A DNA stretch of 43,045 bases. Origin: Pokkaliibacter plantistimulans. GTDB taxonomy: Bacteria > Pseudomonadota > Gammaproteobacteria > Pseudomonadales > Balneatricaceae. The stretch spans positions 1-43,045 of the forward strand of contig NZ_LAPT01000106.1 of the NCBI RefSeq assembly GCF_003194385.1, written 5' to 3'. The position numbers were made by a program, and so were the translations under genes. The notes under the pieces are model-generated. The model was not told the DNA's origin. It made no database searches and was given only the letters and a program-made list of their open reading frames with translations. Positions 8,701-17,740 of this stretch are shown here, piece by piece. The first letter of the stretch is position 1, and every line of letters starts with the position of its first letter.

Positions 8701-9939
8701 ATGAAATACACGATTCCACTGGCTGCAGCCCTGTCTGCAGCCCTCTGGCAACTGCCTGCGCAGGCTGCCGATCTTGAAGTGATTCACTGGTGGACCTCTG
8801 GCGGTGAGCAGGCGGCGGTGTCCGTGCTGGCCAGGGAGTTTGACCAGCTGGGGGCCGACAAATGGAAAGACAGTGCCATTGCTCAGGGTGAGAATGCCCG
8901 TGCCGTGGCCTATCAGCGCATCTTTGGTGGCACGCCACCGGGAGCGGCGCAGTTCAATACTTCACGTCAGTTTGAAGAGCTGATCAATGCCGGTCTGCTG
9001 CAGGATTTGAGCAGCGTGGCTGACAAAGAGCAGTGGGCTTCGTTTATCCGGCCTCCCGCTATCTTCGGACCCTGTCAGAAAGACGGCAAAGTCTACTGCG
9101 TGCCCGTCAACCTGCACTCGGAACAATGGATCTGGGTTAACCGCAAGGTCTATCAGCAGGCGGGTGTAACCGAGCCTACGACCTGGCAGGACTTTCTGGA
9201 GTCTGCTCCCAAAATCAAGGCGGCGGGCTTTATTCCGCTGGCGCAGGGTGGTCAGCCCTGGCAGGAGTTTCTGCTGTTTCGCGACATGTTGCTGGGCATG
9301 GCGGGTAAGGATGTCTGGTATCAGGTCTGGCGTGACAAGAATGCCGATGTTGCCGGAGGCAGCGCGGTACGCAAGGTGTTTGAAACCATGGGTGAGCTGC
9401 GCCAGTACACCGATCAGGGCATGGCCGGCCGCAACTGGAACGACACCACCAATCTGGTCATCACTGGCAAGGCGGCGGCTCAGGTCATGGGTGACTGGGC
9501 GCGCGGTGAGTTCGTGCTGGCTGGTAAACAGCCGGGTGAGGACTATGACTGCATTCCCGGCCCGTCACCTGAGCCTTATCTGACCACCAATGGTGACGTC
9601 TTTATCTTTCCCAAACAGAAAGACCCGGCAGTCACTCAGGCGCAGTTCAAGCTGGCTTCCATGCTGGTGGACGCACGGGTACAGACGCTGTTCAACAACG
9701 CCAAGGGGTCACTGCCCATTCGTGATGATGTGGACATGAGTCTGGCCGATGCCTGCATCAAGAAGGGCCTGGCGCTGCTTAAGCGACCTGATGCCATCGT
9801 GCAGGGCTATGCCCTCTTTATTACCCCTGATACCCGCGGGCAGATCGAAGATCTCCTGACGGAATACTGGAGCACGCCAGATATGACGGTGGATGCAGCC
9901 CAGCAACGCTTTGTCGAGATTATCGGCGACGCTGACTGA
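8701..9939 (+). CDS. Sugar ABC transporter substrate-binding protein
   Basis: 412 residues, family 1 extracellular sugar-binding protein, similar in style to the glucose/mannose binding protein GtsA. The signal peptide is residues 1-22 with AQA at the cleavage site. Mature features include VIHWWTSGGEQAAV at the N-terminus, ARAVAYQRIFGGTPPGAAQF, NLHSEQWIWVNRKV and the late VMGDWARGEF, all typical of monosaccharide or glycoside binders. It captures the sugar in the periplasm for the two permeases that follow. The gene is first in an eight-gene operon. A large stem-loop separates it from the first permease, as often seen when binding protein is made in excess. The substrate is not determined. 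Confidence 0.93.
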   Translation: MKYTIPLAAALSAALWQLPAQAADLEVIHWWTSGGEQAAVSVLAREFDQLGADKWKDSAIAQGENARAVAYQRIFGGTPPGAAQFNTSRQFEELINAGLLQDLSSVADKEQWASFIRPPAIFGPCQKDGKVYCVPVNLHSEQWIWVNRKVYQQAGVTEPTTWQDFLESAPKIKAAGFIPLAQGGQPWQEFLLFRDMLLGMAGKDVWYQVWRDKNADVAGGSAVRKVFETMGELRQYTDQGMAGRNWNDTTNLVITGKAAAQVMGDWARGEFVLAGKQPGEDYDCIPGPSPEPYLTTNGDVFIFPKQKDPAVTQAQFKLASMLVDARVQTLFNNAKGSLPIRDDVDMSLADACIKKGLALLKRPDAIVQGYALFITPDTRGQIEDLLTEYWSTPDMTVDAAQQRFVEIIGDAD

Positions 9940-9962
9940 GAGCGTTCACCCATCAGCGACAG

Positions 9963-9993
9963 GGCCCTGCACGGTGTGCAACGCCGCAGGGCC
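9963..9993 (+). promoter_or_regulatory. Stem-loop between binding-protein and permease genes
   Basis: GGCCCTGC at 9963-9970 pairs with GCAGGGCC at 9986-9993. There is no U tract, so it is more likely an mRNA-stabilising structure that raises binding-protein expression over permease expression than a terminator. Confidence 0.55.
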
Positions 9994-10069
9994 AGAGGAT
10001 CGCCGATGATGAGTACGTTCTGAGTATGACGGGCCGGTTACGCTGGCCCCGCTATCAGGGGGGAGCCCT

Positions 10070-10984
10070 ATGTCTTCATCTGCATCTCAGTCCGGGCGGG
10101 CAGGCGCTGCCCGCAAACGCTGGCAGTGGCGTCCGCTGCTGGCAACCACGCCCATGGCCCTGACGGCCATCGGTATCTTCGTGGTCTGTGTGGTGTATTC
10201 GGTGGTACTGGCATTCACCAGAACCAAACGCTTCCCGACCTTTGATTTTGTCGGTTTCGATCAGTTCGGCCGTCTCTGGCACACCAGTCGCTGGCTGGCA
10301 TCGGTGGAGAATCTGCTGATCTTTGGTGTGCTGTTTATTGCCATCTGCCTGCTGGTCGGCTTTCTGCTGGCGGTGCTGATGGATCAGAAAGTGCGGATGG
10401 AAAGTGCCTTCCGTACCGTCTTTCTCTATCCCTATGCCATGTCTTTCGTGGTGACCGGGCTGGTCTGGCAGTGGATGCTGGAGCCCAGTCTCGGCATCCA
10501 GAACGAGGTACGCAGCTGGGGCTGGAGCAGCTTCAGTTTTGCCCCGCTGACCGACCCTGATTTTGCCATCTATGGCGTCATCATCGCCGCCGCCTGGCAG
10601 TCCTCGGGGCTGATCATGGCCCTGATGCTGGCGGGCCTGCGTGGTATCGACAGCGATATCTGGAAGGCGGCACGGGTCGATGGCATCCCCACCTGGCAGA
10701 CCTATCTGTTCATTGTGTTGCCGATGATGCGGCCGGTGGTGGTGACCTCGGTGGTGCTGCTCGGCGCCAGTGTGGTCAAGGTGTATGACCTGATCGTGGC
10801 GCAGACCGGCGGTGGCCCCGGTATCTCGACCGAAGTGCCTGCCAAGTTCGTGATCGACTACATCACCGAGCGCGGCAATGCCGGGCAGGGGATGGCTGCG
10901 GCCACCATGATGCTATTGCCGATTCTGCTACTGGTAGGCCCCTGGGTCTATAACGAGTATGTGCGCCGCGGTGCGCGTCCCTGA
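10070..10984 (+). CDS. Sugar ABC transporter permease (MalF/GtsB type)
   Basis: 304 residues with six predicted membrane segments, the first at about residues 26-45 after a basic cytoplasmic start. The EAA loop that docks on the ATPase is visible as KAARVDGIPTWQTYLFIVLP, near residues 200-219. PYAMSFVVTGLVWQWM is typical of this subfamily. A GGGGGAG ribosome-binding site precedes the ATG. It forms the inner-membrane channel with the next gene product. Family assignment is firm; substrate is not known. Confidence 0.93.
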   Translation: MSSSASQSGRAGAARKRWQWRPLLATTPMALTAIGIFVVCVVYSVVLAFTRTKRFPTFDFVGFDQFGRLWHTSRWLASVENLLIFGVLFIAICLLVGFLLAVLMDQKVRMESAFRTVFLYPYAMSFVVTGLVWQWMLEPSLGIQNEVRSWGWSSFSFAPLTDPDFAIYGVIIAAAWQSSGLIMALMLAGLRGIDSDIWKAARVDGIPTWQTYLFIVLPMMRPVVVTSVVLLGASVVKVYDLIVAQTGGGPGISTEVPAKFVIDYITERGNAGQGMAAATMMLLPILLLVGPWVYNEYVRRGARP

Positions 10985-11059
10985 GTGTTGAGTCGTGAGC
11001 TGCTGCGTGTTGCGCAGAGGATTATCGACCGACCCCAAGCCACAACAAGGATAACGACC

Positions 11060-12145
11060 ATGGCCAAAATCGATGGGATGACCCATTCCAGCCTGATCGG
11101 GCGTGCAGCAGTCACACCGCGCTCGGTCTCCCCCCGGGTCCGACGTCGCAGTACGGCAGCGGTGGCAGTGAGAGCAACTGCTGTTGTAGAGACGCAGGTG
11201 GACGAAGGCACCGCTGAAGCGCTGGCGACCGCTGCCCTGCAGCAGCTGGGGCAAACGGACAGCGTGCAGCCTAAACCTGCCAGCCGTCGCCGTACGCAGC
11301 AACGCTATGGCCGTCTCGGTATCTATGGCTTCCTGCTGCTCTCGGCACTGTTTTTCGCCATTCCACTGTACGTGATGATCATCACCTCCATGAAAGGCAT
11401 GCCGGAAATTCGCCTCGGCCAGCTGTTCAGTCTGCCCGGTGACCCCACCTTTGCTGCCTGGATCAAAGCCTGGTCACAGGCCTGTACCGGGGTGACCTGT
11501 GAAGGTATTCAGGCCGGCTTTTTTAACTCCATCAAGATCACGCTGCCCAGTGTGGCGCTGTCGATCCTGATTGGCTCCATCAATGGTTACGCCCTGTCGT
11601 TCTGGCGTTTCAGGGGGGCCAACCTGCTGTTCGGCATTCTGGTATTTGGCGCCTTTGTGCCTTATCAGGTGGTGATCTACCCGATGATCATCGGATTCCG
11701 GGAAGTCGGTCTGTACGGCACCCTGACCAGCATCATTCTGGTCCACACCATGTTCGGCATGCCGATCATGACCCTGCTGTTCCGTAACTACTTCGCCTCC
11801 CTGCCCAGCGAGCTGTTCAAGGCAGCACGCATCGACGGTGCCGGGTTCTGGCAGATCTTTCTGCAGATCATGCTGCCGCTGGCGGTACCTATCATCATCG
11901 TCGCCGTCATTCTGCAGACCACCAATATCTGGAACGACTACCTGCTGGGGCTGATCTTCGCAGGCTCCGACAATCTGCCGATGACAGTGCAGCTGAACAA
12001 TATCGTCACCACGACCTACGGTGTGCGTGAGTACAACGTCAACATGGCGGCTACCATGCTGACGGCGGCGGTGCCTCTGGCCGTGTATCTGCTGTCAGGC
12101 AAGTACTTCGTACGGGGTATTGCTTCCGGTGCCGTCAAAGGCTGA
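11060..12145 (+). CDS. Sugar ABC transporter permease (MalG/GtsC type) with a long N-terminal extension
   Basis: 361 residues from the ATG at 11060, chosen because AAGGA lies 8 nt upstream; the frame is open back to 10985 (GTG), where no ribosome-binding site is seen. Family members are usually about 280 residues and begin just before the first helix. Here homology starts near residue 84 and the first membrane helix is about 88-108. Residues 1-80 are an extension rich in Arg, Ala, Ser and Thr that looks disordered. The EAA loop is FKAARIDGAGFWQIFLQIML. The C-terminus (VRGIASGAVKG) is typical. The extension would lie in the cytoplasm. Confidence 0.9.
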   Translation: MAKIDGMTHSSLIGRAAVTPRSVSPRVRRRSTAAVAVRATAVVETQVDEGTAEALATAALQQLGQTDSVQPKPASRRRTQQRYGRLGIYGFLLLSALFFAIPLYVMIITSMKGMPEIRLGQLFSLPGDPTFAAWIKAWSQACTGVTCEGIQAGFFNSIKITLPSVALSILIGSINGYALSFWRFRGANLLFGILVFGAFVPYQVVIYPMIIGFREVGLYGTLTSIILVHTMFGMPIMTLLFRNYFASLPSELFKAARIDGAGFWQIFLQIMLPLAVPIIIVAVILQTTNIWNDYLLGLIFAGSDNLPMTVQLNNIVTTTYGVREYNVNMAATMLTAAVPLAVYLLSGKYFVRGIASGAVKG

Positions 12146-12172
12146 TCACTGCTGCGAACAGGAGAAATTCCC

Positions 12173-13309
12173 ATGACTCATCTCTCAACAGCTGCCCGCG
12201 CGGATAACCCATACAGCGTCGCCATTCGCGATCTTGATCTGGACTTTGACGGCGTACGGGTGCTGCGCTCACTCAATCTGAACATTCACAAGGGCGAGTT
12301 TCTGGTGCTGCTGGGCTCTTCCGGCTGTGGCAAGTCCACGCTGCTGAACTGCATCGCCGGGTTGCTGGATATCACCGACGGTCAGATTCTGATCAATGAT
12401 CGTGACGTGACCTGGGAAGAACCCAAGGACCGTGATATTGCCATGGTGTTCCAGTCATACGCCCTGTACCCGCAGATGACGGTGGAAAAGAACCTGTCTT
12501 TTGCGCTCAAGGTCGCCGGGGTCAACAAGGAGGAAATTCAGCGCCGGGTCAGCAAGGCGGCAGAGATGCTGCACCTCACGCCCTTGCTGCAGCGCAAGCC
12601 TGCAGCACTGTCTGGCGGACAGCGGCAGCGGGTGGCCATTGGCCGGGCACTGGTGCGTGATGTGGATGTATTCCTGTTCGATGAGCCGCTGTCCAACCTC
12701 GACGCCAAGTTGCGTACCGAGCTGCGGGTGGAGATCAAGCGTCTGCATCAGCAGCTCAATAACACCATGATCTATGTCACCCATGACCAGATCGAAGCGC
12801 TGACCCTGGCAGACCGCATAGCCATCATGAAGGAGGGGGTGATCCAGCAACTGGACACGCCGCAGACCATCTACAACAAGCCGGTCAATCGCTTTGTGGC
12901 CGGGTTTATCGGCTCCCCCGGCATGAACTTCCTGCAGGGACAGTTACAGCTGCAGGACAGCCAGCCCTGGTTTATCGCGGACAGCGCACTGGCCGGACTG
13001 AGCGTGCCGCTGACCCACTATCCGTTTTGTGCCGATCTGACCGGCAGCAAGGCGGTGGAGCTGGGGGTGCGACCAGAGCATGTGGTGGTGGGTGAGGCCG
13101 CCACTGCCTTGCCTGTCTGCCAGGAGGTCGGGGTAGAAATCGTCGAGCCTATGGGCAGCGATACCCTGGCCTGGACCCGCCTGGCAGGGCAGGCCTTTTC
13201 CTTTCGTACCGATACCGAGCTGAATCTGAAACCGGGAGACCGGCTACTGATCGGTTTTGACCCGGCGCGGGCGTCCTGCTTTGACGCTCGCAGCGGCGAA
13301 CGAATCTGA
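12173..13309 (+). CDS. Sugar ABC transporter ATP-binding protein (MalK/UgpC/MsmK family)
   Basis: 378 residues. Walker A GSSGCGKST is at 48-56, Q-loop Q94 in FQSYALYP, signature LSGGQ at 146-150, Walker B with D170 and E171, and switch His H204. Beyond residue 240 lies the OB-fold regulatory domain usual in MalK-like ATPases, with GVRPEHVVV. It energises import by the two permeases. The start is 27 bp past the previous stop, with AGGAG upstream. Confidence 0.95.
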   Translation: MTHLSTAARADNPYSVAIRDLDLDFDGVRVLRSLNLNIHKGEFLVLLGSSGCGKSTLLNCIAGLLDITDGQILINDRDVTWEEPKDRDIAMVFQSYALYPQMTVEKNLSFALKVAGVNKEEIQRRVSKAAEMLHLTPLLQRKPAALSGGQRQRVAIGRALVRDVDVFLFDEPLSNLDAKLRTELRVEIKRLHQQLNNTMIYVTHDQIEALTLADRIAIMKEGVIQQLDTPQTIYNKPVNRFVAGFIGSPGMNFLQGQLQLQDSQPWFIADSALAGLSVPLTHYPFCADLTGSKAVELGVRPEHVVVGEAATALPVCQEVGVEIVEPMGSDTLAWTRLAGQAFSFRTDTELNLKPGDRLLIGFDPARASCFDARSGERI

Positions 13310-13341
13310 CAGCGAGCCTAATTTCTAACCAACAATAACTA

Positions 13342-13361
13342 GCGTCGCCAGAGGGCGATGC
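13342..13361 (+). promoter_or_regulatory. Small hairpin before the first isomerase-like gene
   Basis: An 8-bp stem (GCGTCGCC with GGGCGATGC, one G-T pair) around a 4-nt loop lies 16 bp before the start at 13378. It may mark an mRNA processing or stabilising point between the transport and catabolic halves of the operon. Confidence 0.35.
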
Positions 13362-13377
13362 CATCGAGGAAATCATC

Positions 13378-14124
13378 ATGGCGGATTGGTCTTTTCAACT
13401 GTACAGCGCCCGTAACTTCCCCCCACTGGCGCAGACCCTGCAATTGCTGGCAAAAACAGGCTACAGCCAGGTGGAAGGCTATGGCGGCCTGTATCCACAG
13501 CTGGATGAGCTGCAGCAGGCACTGCAGGCGTCGGGCCTGACCATGCCGACGGGGCATTTCGGCTGGGACATGCTGAAGCATCACTTTGCCGATGCCGTGC
13601 ATATCGCCCGCACACTGGGCATGCATACGGTGATCTGCCCCTATCTGCTGCCCGATGCCCGGCCCACCGACAGCGAGGGCTGGCTGGCCTTTGCCGCAGA
13701 GCTGGAGCAGGTGGCTCAGCAGCTTAAGCAGGAGGGCTTCGGCTTTGCCTGGCACAACCATGATTTTGAGCTGAAAGCGCTGCCGGACGGTGGCATCCCC
13801 ATGGCGTTACTGCTGGAAGGTGCACCTGGCATGCAATGGGAAGTCGATGTCGCCTGGGTGGTACGCGGTGGAGCCAACCCGCTGCACTGGATCAGTGAGT
13901 ACGGCGCCCGTATCTGCGCTGCCCATCTGAAGGATATTGCCGCGGTGGGTGAATGCCGCGATGAAGACGGCTGGGCCGATCTGGGCCATGGCGTCATGGA
14001 CTGGTCAACTATCTGGCGGGCACTGCAGGCCACGCCTGCCAGGGTATTTGTCATGGAGCACGACAACCCCAGCGATCTGGCGCGTTTTGCCGCCCGTTCG
14101 CTCAGCACTGCCCATGCACTGTGA
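13378..14124 (+). CDS. TIM-barrel sugar isomerase/epimerase-like protein 1
   Basis: 248 residues of the xylose-isomerase-like TIM-barrel superfamily (AP_endonuc_2 fold). Candidate divalent-metal ligands sit at the ends of the barrel strands: E131 in HNHDFEL, D157 in WEVDVAW, H183 in HLKD and E227 in EHDNP. E33 is another conserved acid. Proteins of this kind beside Gfo/Idh/MocA oxidoreductases act as isomerases, epimerases, or lyases and hydratases of 3-keto-sugars. Here it is the first catabolic gene after the transporter and is followed by an oxidoreductase. GAGGA lies 7 nt before the ATG. The exact reaction is not readable from sequence. Confidence 0.88.
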   Translation: MADWSFQLYSARNFPPLAQTLQLLAKTGYSQVEGYGGLYPQLDELQQALQASGLTMPTGHFGWDMLKHHFADAVHIARTLGMHTVICPYLLPDARPTDSEGWLAFAAELEQVAQQLKQEGFGFAWHNHDFELKALPDGGIPMALLLEGAPGMQWEVDVAWVVRGGANPLHWISEYGARICAAHLKDIAAVGECRDEDGWADLGHGVMDWSTIWRALQATPARVFVMEHDNPSDLARFAARSLSTAHAL

Positions 14125-14203
14125 CCCAAGCCACTGTGACCCAAGCCACTTTGACCTGAACATTTTGATCTGAGCATTTTGATCCGAGCATTTTTGATAA
14201 GGA
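14117..14203 (+). repeat. Degenerate 14-15-bp tandem repeat between two operon genes
   Basis: Six units: two exact copies of CACTGTGACCCAAGC (14117-14131 and 14132-14146), then CACTTTGACCTGAAC, ATTTTGATCTGAGC, ATTTTGATCCGAGC and a last partial unit. The first copy overlaps the stop codon of the isomerase-like gene and the array fills almost all of the 88-bp gap. Confidence 0.8.
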
Positions 14204-14212
14204 CACGGAATC

Positions 14213-15409
14213 ATGACCAACCACAGTCATCCTCAGGGGAACATCAATGGCAGCCAGAGCGCCGGGCAGGAACGCGTGCTGGGCGTCGGTATTATCGGCT
14301 GCGGTAATATCTCCGCTGCCTACCTCAAGCTGGCACCGCTATTTCACGGCATAGAAATGCGCGCCTGTGCCGACCTGAACAGTGCTGCAGCTGACGCCCG
14401 TGCCCGGGAGTTCGGCATCGCCTCGCGCAGTATCGAAGCGCTGCTGGCCAGCACGGATATCGACATCATCATCAATCTGACCGTACCGGCAGCACACTTT
14501 GATGTGTCCATGGCCATTCTGGAAGCAGGCAAGCACGTGTACTCGGAGAAGCCGCTTGTGCTGGAGCTGGAACAGGGGCTGGCCTTGCAGCAGGCCGCCA
14601 CATCCCGCGGGCTGGCGGTTGGCTGTGCACCGGACACCTTCCTCGGCGGTGCTCATCAGCAGGCGCGTGATCTGATCGACAGCGGCAGGCTGGGGACCAT
14701 TGTTGGCGGCACCTGCCATGTGATGAGCCATGGTATGGAGCACTGGCATCCTAACCCTGATTTCTTCTTCAAGCATGGCGGAGGCCCCGTGCTTGACCTT
14801 GGGCCTTACTACATCGCCAACCTGATCAACCTGATCGGGCCGGTCAAACGGGTGGCTGCCATCAGTGCCATTCCCAGCAAGCAGCGGGTGATCAGCAGTG
14901 AGCCACGCAAAGGTCAGCTGATTGAGGTGGAGACCCCGACCACCATTCATGCTCTGTTGCAGTTCCACAACGGTGCCACCGTAACCCTGGGCGCCAGCTG
15001 GGATGTCTGGGCGCATCGTCACGGCAATATGGAGCTGTATGGCAGCGAAGGGTCGATCTATGTGCCGGACCCCAACTTCTTTGGTGGTGATGTGCGTTAC
15101 ACCGAGCGCAGTGGCGAGGCCCAGCTGCTGCAACCCTGGGATCACCCGTTCAGCCTGCCCAACTATCCGGCAGAGGCACCGAAGTTCGCTAACTATCGCA
15201 CCGCAGGGCTGGCCGAAATGGCGCAGGCACTGTTACTGGGTGAGGAGCCACGCTGTTCGCTGTCACGCACGCTGCATGGCATCGAGGTGATGACGGCCAT
15301 TCTTGAATCCGGCGAAACGGGTCAGTTTGTCGAGCTGCAGACGTACTGTGAGCGTCCGCCTGCCCTTGATCCTCAGGCTGCCCGCGCCTTGCTGCGCCAG
15401 CCTCACTGA
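14213..15409 (+). CDS. Gfo/Idh/MocA family oxidoreductase 1
   Basis: 398 residues. Rossmann motif GIIGCGNIS is at 26-34 and the conserved EKP at 112-114 (catalytic Lys113). The C-terminal domain has HGGGPVLDLGPYYI. In this protein the usual D-x3-H catalytic motif reads D195-L-G-P-Y199, so the histidine is replaced by tyrosine, as in a recognised subset of the family. NAD(P)-dependent sugar dehydrogenase or reductase acting in the cytoplasm. AAGGA lies 9 nt upstream of the ATG; the first 20 residues precede the fold and may be a disordered tail. Which direction it works in is inference. Confidence 0.92.
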   Translation: MTNHSHPQGNINGSQSAGQERVLGVGIIGCGNISAAYLKLAPLFHGIEMRACADLNSAAADARAREFGIASRSIEALLASTDIDIIINLTVPAAHFDVSMAILEAGKHVYSEKPLVLELEQGLALQQAATSRGLAVGCAPDTFLGGAHQQARDLIDSGRLGTIVGGTCHVMSHGMEHWHPNPDFFFKHGGGPVLDLGPYYIANLINLIGPVKRVAAISAIPSKQRVISSEPRKGQLIEVETPTTIHALLQFHNGATVTLGASWDVWAHRHGNMELYGSEGSIYVPDPNFFGGDVRYTERSGEAQLLQPWDHPFSLPNYPAEAPKFANYRTAGLAEMAQALLLGEEPRCSLSRTLHGIEVMTAILESGETGQFVELQTYCERPPALDPQAARALLRQPH

Positions 15410-15422
15410 CGGAGGAGTTGCG

Positions 15423-16475
15423 ATGAAAACCATCAAAGGACCGGCCATCTTTCTGGCTCAGTTTGCCGGAGACCAGCCTCCGTTCAACTCTCTGGCGGCC
15501 ATCTGCCAGTGGGCCGCTGACAAGGGCTTCAAAGGGGTTCAGTTGCCGAGCAATGATGCCCGCCTGTTTGATCTGGCGCTGGCGGCGGAATCACAGACCT
15601 ACTGTGATGAGGTCACCGGTAGTGCAGCGGAACACGGCATTGTCATCACCGAGTTGTCTACCCACCTGCAGGGGCAGCTGGTCGCGGTGCATCCGGTGTA
15701 CGACGCGCTGTTTGATGCCTTTGCGCCTGAGCCTCTGCGTGGCAAACCGGCAGAGCGTCAGGCATGGGCAGTGCAGCAGCTGAAGCTGGCGGCAAAAGCC
15801 TCGCGGCGGCTGGGCCTGCAGGCTCACGCTACCTTTTCCGGAGCGTTGCTGTGGCCGTTTCTCTACCCCTGGCCACAGCGTCCGGCCGGGCTGGTAGAGG
15901 AAGGTTTTGCTGAACTGGGGCAGCGCTGGCGGCCTATTCTGGATGCCTTTGATGAGCAGGGCGTCGATCTGTGTTACGAGATCCATCCCGGTGAAGACCT
16001 GCACGACGGCGCCACCTTCGAGCGTTTTCTGGCGGCAGTGGATCAGCATCCGCGCTGTCACATCCTGTATGACCCCAGCCACTTCGTGCTGCAGGCGCTG
16101 GATTATCTGGCCTTTCTCGATATTTACGGCGAGCGGGTCAAGATGTTCCATGTCAAGGATGCCGAACTCAATGGCAACGGCCGCAGCGGCGTATACGGTG
16201 GCTATCAGGACTGGCTGCAGCGGCCGGGGCGCTTCCGATCGCTGGGTGACGGCCAGGTCGATTTCAAGGCCATCTTTTCGCGGCTGGCGGCCATGGATTT
16301 TGATGGCTGGGCGGTACTGGAGTGGGAGTGCTGCCTCAAACACCCCGAAGACGGCGCAAGCGAGGGGGCTGCCTTTATCCGCGATCATATTATTCGGGTC
16401 ACGGATAAAGCCTTTGATGACTTTGCCGGTGCGGCGACTGACCGTGGACGTAATCGGGCCATTCTGGGGTTGTAA
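15423..16475 (+). CDS. TIM-barrel sugar isomerase/epimerase-like protein 2
   Basis: 350 residues from the ATG at 15423, which has GGAGGAG 8 nt upstream; the frame is open further back, but that part overlaps the preceding gene. Longer than its operon paralogue. Candidate metal ligands are E186 in YEIHPGED, D217 in LYDPSHF, H243 in FHVKD and E300 in VLEWE. A GDGQVDF turn at 276-281 is typical. It is closer to the long isomerase-like proteins that accompany Gfo/Idh/MocA pairs in 3-keto-glycoside pathways. The 13-bp gap to the upstream gene shows operon membership. Confidence 0.9.
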   Translation: MKTIKGPAIFLAQFAGDQPPFNSLAAICQWAADKGFKGVQLPSNDARLFDLALAAESQTYCDEVTGSAAEHGIVITELSTHLQGQLVAVHPVYDALFDAFAPEPLRGKPAERQAWAVQQLKLAAKASRRLGLQAHATFSGALLWPFLYPWPQRPAGLVEEGFAELGQRWRPILDAFDEQGVDLCYEIHPGEDLHDGATFERFLAAVDQHPRCHILYDPSHFVLQALDYLAFLDIYGERVKMFHVKDAELNGNGRSGVYGGYQDWLQRPGRFRSLGDGQVDFKAIFSRLAAMDFDGWAVLEWECCLKHPEDGASEGAAFIRDHIIRVTDKAFDDFAGAATDRGRNRAILGL

Positions 16476-16497
16476 TCAGACGCAGGGGAGATAACCC

Positions 16498-17646
16498 ATG
16501 ACTAAACCACGTATCCGTCTGGGCATGGTAGGCGGTGGTCAGGATGCCTTTATCGGCGCCGTTCATCGTATCGCCGCCCGCATTGACGATCAGTTTGAGC
16601 TGGTCGCCGGAGCACTGTCGTCAACGCCTGAGCGTGCGCTGGCCTCCGGCCTTGCGCTGGGGCTGGAGCAAGCGCGGATCTACAGTGATTTTGAGGTGAT
16701 GGCCCGGGAGGAAAGCGAGCGTGAAGACGGTATTGAGGCCGTCGCCATAGTCACGCCGAATCATCTGCATTTCCCGGCAGCCAGGGCTTTTCTGCAGGCC
16801 GGGATTCATGTGATCTGCGACAAACCGATGACGGCCACGCTGCAGGAGGCAGAGGCGCTGTTACAGCTTAGTCAGCAACATCGGGCGCTGTTTGTCCTGA
16901 CCCATACCTACACCGGTTACCCCATGGTGAGGCAGGCACGGGAAATGGTGGCTAGCGGACAACTCGGCACTTTGCGGGTAGCGCAGGTCAACTATACCCA
17001 GGACTGGCTGACCGAGCCGCTGGAGCAGAGCGGTAACAAGCAGGCCAGCTGGCGCACCGATCCTGCGCGCTCCGGTGCTGGCGGCTGCATTGGTGACATT
17101 GGCACCCATGCCTATCAGCTACTGAGCTATATCAGCGGGCTGAAGACGGCTTCGCTGTGTGCCGAGATGAGCCGTTTTGTAGCCGGGCGTACGCTGGATG
17201 ACAACGTGCAGGTACTACTGCGGATGCACGGAGGCGCCCGCGCCACGCTGTGGGCCAGTCAGGTCGCTGCCGGATGTGAGAACCGTCTGGACATCCGTCT
17301 TTACGGAGACAAGGGTGGGCTGGAGTGGTCACAGGAGCATCCCAATCAGCTGTGGTTCACCCCTTATGGCGGACCTGCTCAACTGCTGACCCGCGGTGGT
17401 GCCGGGGCAACGGCTCTGTCGCGTGCCGAGTGCCGGGTGCCTGCTGGCCATCCGGAAGGGTATTTGGAGGCCTTTGCCTCGCTCTACCGGGATACCGCAA
17501 TGGCGATCCGTCATTACCAGCAGACGGGTGAGGTGGCACTGTCGGCCTTGCTGCCGGGTATCGAGGACGGTGTGGAGGGCATGCGCTTTATTGACTGTGC
17601 GGTGCGATCAGGCCGTGACGGCGCGGTATGGGTTGGTCTGGCCTGA
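16498..17646 (+). CDS. Gfo/Idh/MocA family oxidoreductase 2
   Basis: 382 residues. The nucleotide-binding loop GMVGGGQDA is at 9-17, catalytic Lys109 in DKP, and the classical D200-I-G-T-H204 motif. YTQDWLTEP and [19 protein letters not shown] resemble sugar dehydrogenases of the levoglucosan-dehydrogenase or inositol-dehydrogenase type. Unlike oxidoreductase 1 it keeps the catalytic histidine, so the two probably perform different steps, for example C3 oxidation of a glycoside and reduction of the released 3-keto-sugar. A GGGGAG ribosome-binding site is present. It is the last gene of the operon. Confidence 0.92.
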   Translation: MTKPRIRLGMVGGGQDAFIGAVHRIAARIDDQFELVAGALSSTPERALASGLALGLEQARIYSDFEVMAREESEREDGIEAVAIVTPNHLHFPAARAFLQAGIHVICDKPMTATLQEAEALLQLSQQHRALFVLTHTYTGYPMVRQAREMVASGQLGTLRVAQVNYTQDWLTEPLEQSGNKQASWRTDPARSGAGGCIGDIGTHAYQLLSYISGLKTASLCAEMSRFVAGRTLDDNVQVLLRMHGGARATLWASQVAAGCENRLDIRLYGDKGGLEWSQEHPNQLWFTPYGGPAQLLTRGGAGATALSRAECRVPAGHPEGYLEAFASLYRDTAMAIRHYQQTGEVALSALLPGIEDGVEGMRFIDCAVRSGRDGAVWVGLA

Positions 17647-17740
17647 TGGTCATAATGTTTTCTTATTGTTTCGATAAAGGTTGAACGGTGTAAATTGTGA
17701 TTCTGTCCGTCTAGCCTTATCAACAGCCTTGGTGTGCCCT

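Noticed and set aside
14117-14203. CRISPR array
   Set aside because: The repeats are contiguous, 14-15 bp, degenerate and without spacers; no cas genes are present.
13378-17646. Trehalose ThuAB-type catabolic genes
   Set aside because: A ThuB-like oxidoreductase could be argued, but no ThuA-domain protein is present, and the paired TIM-barrel proteins fit another pathway type better.
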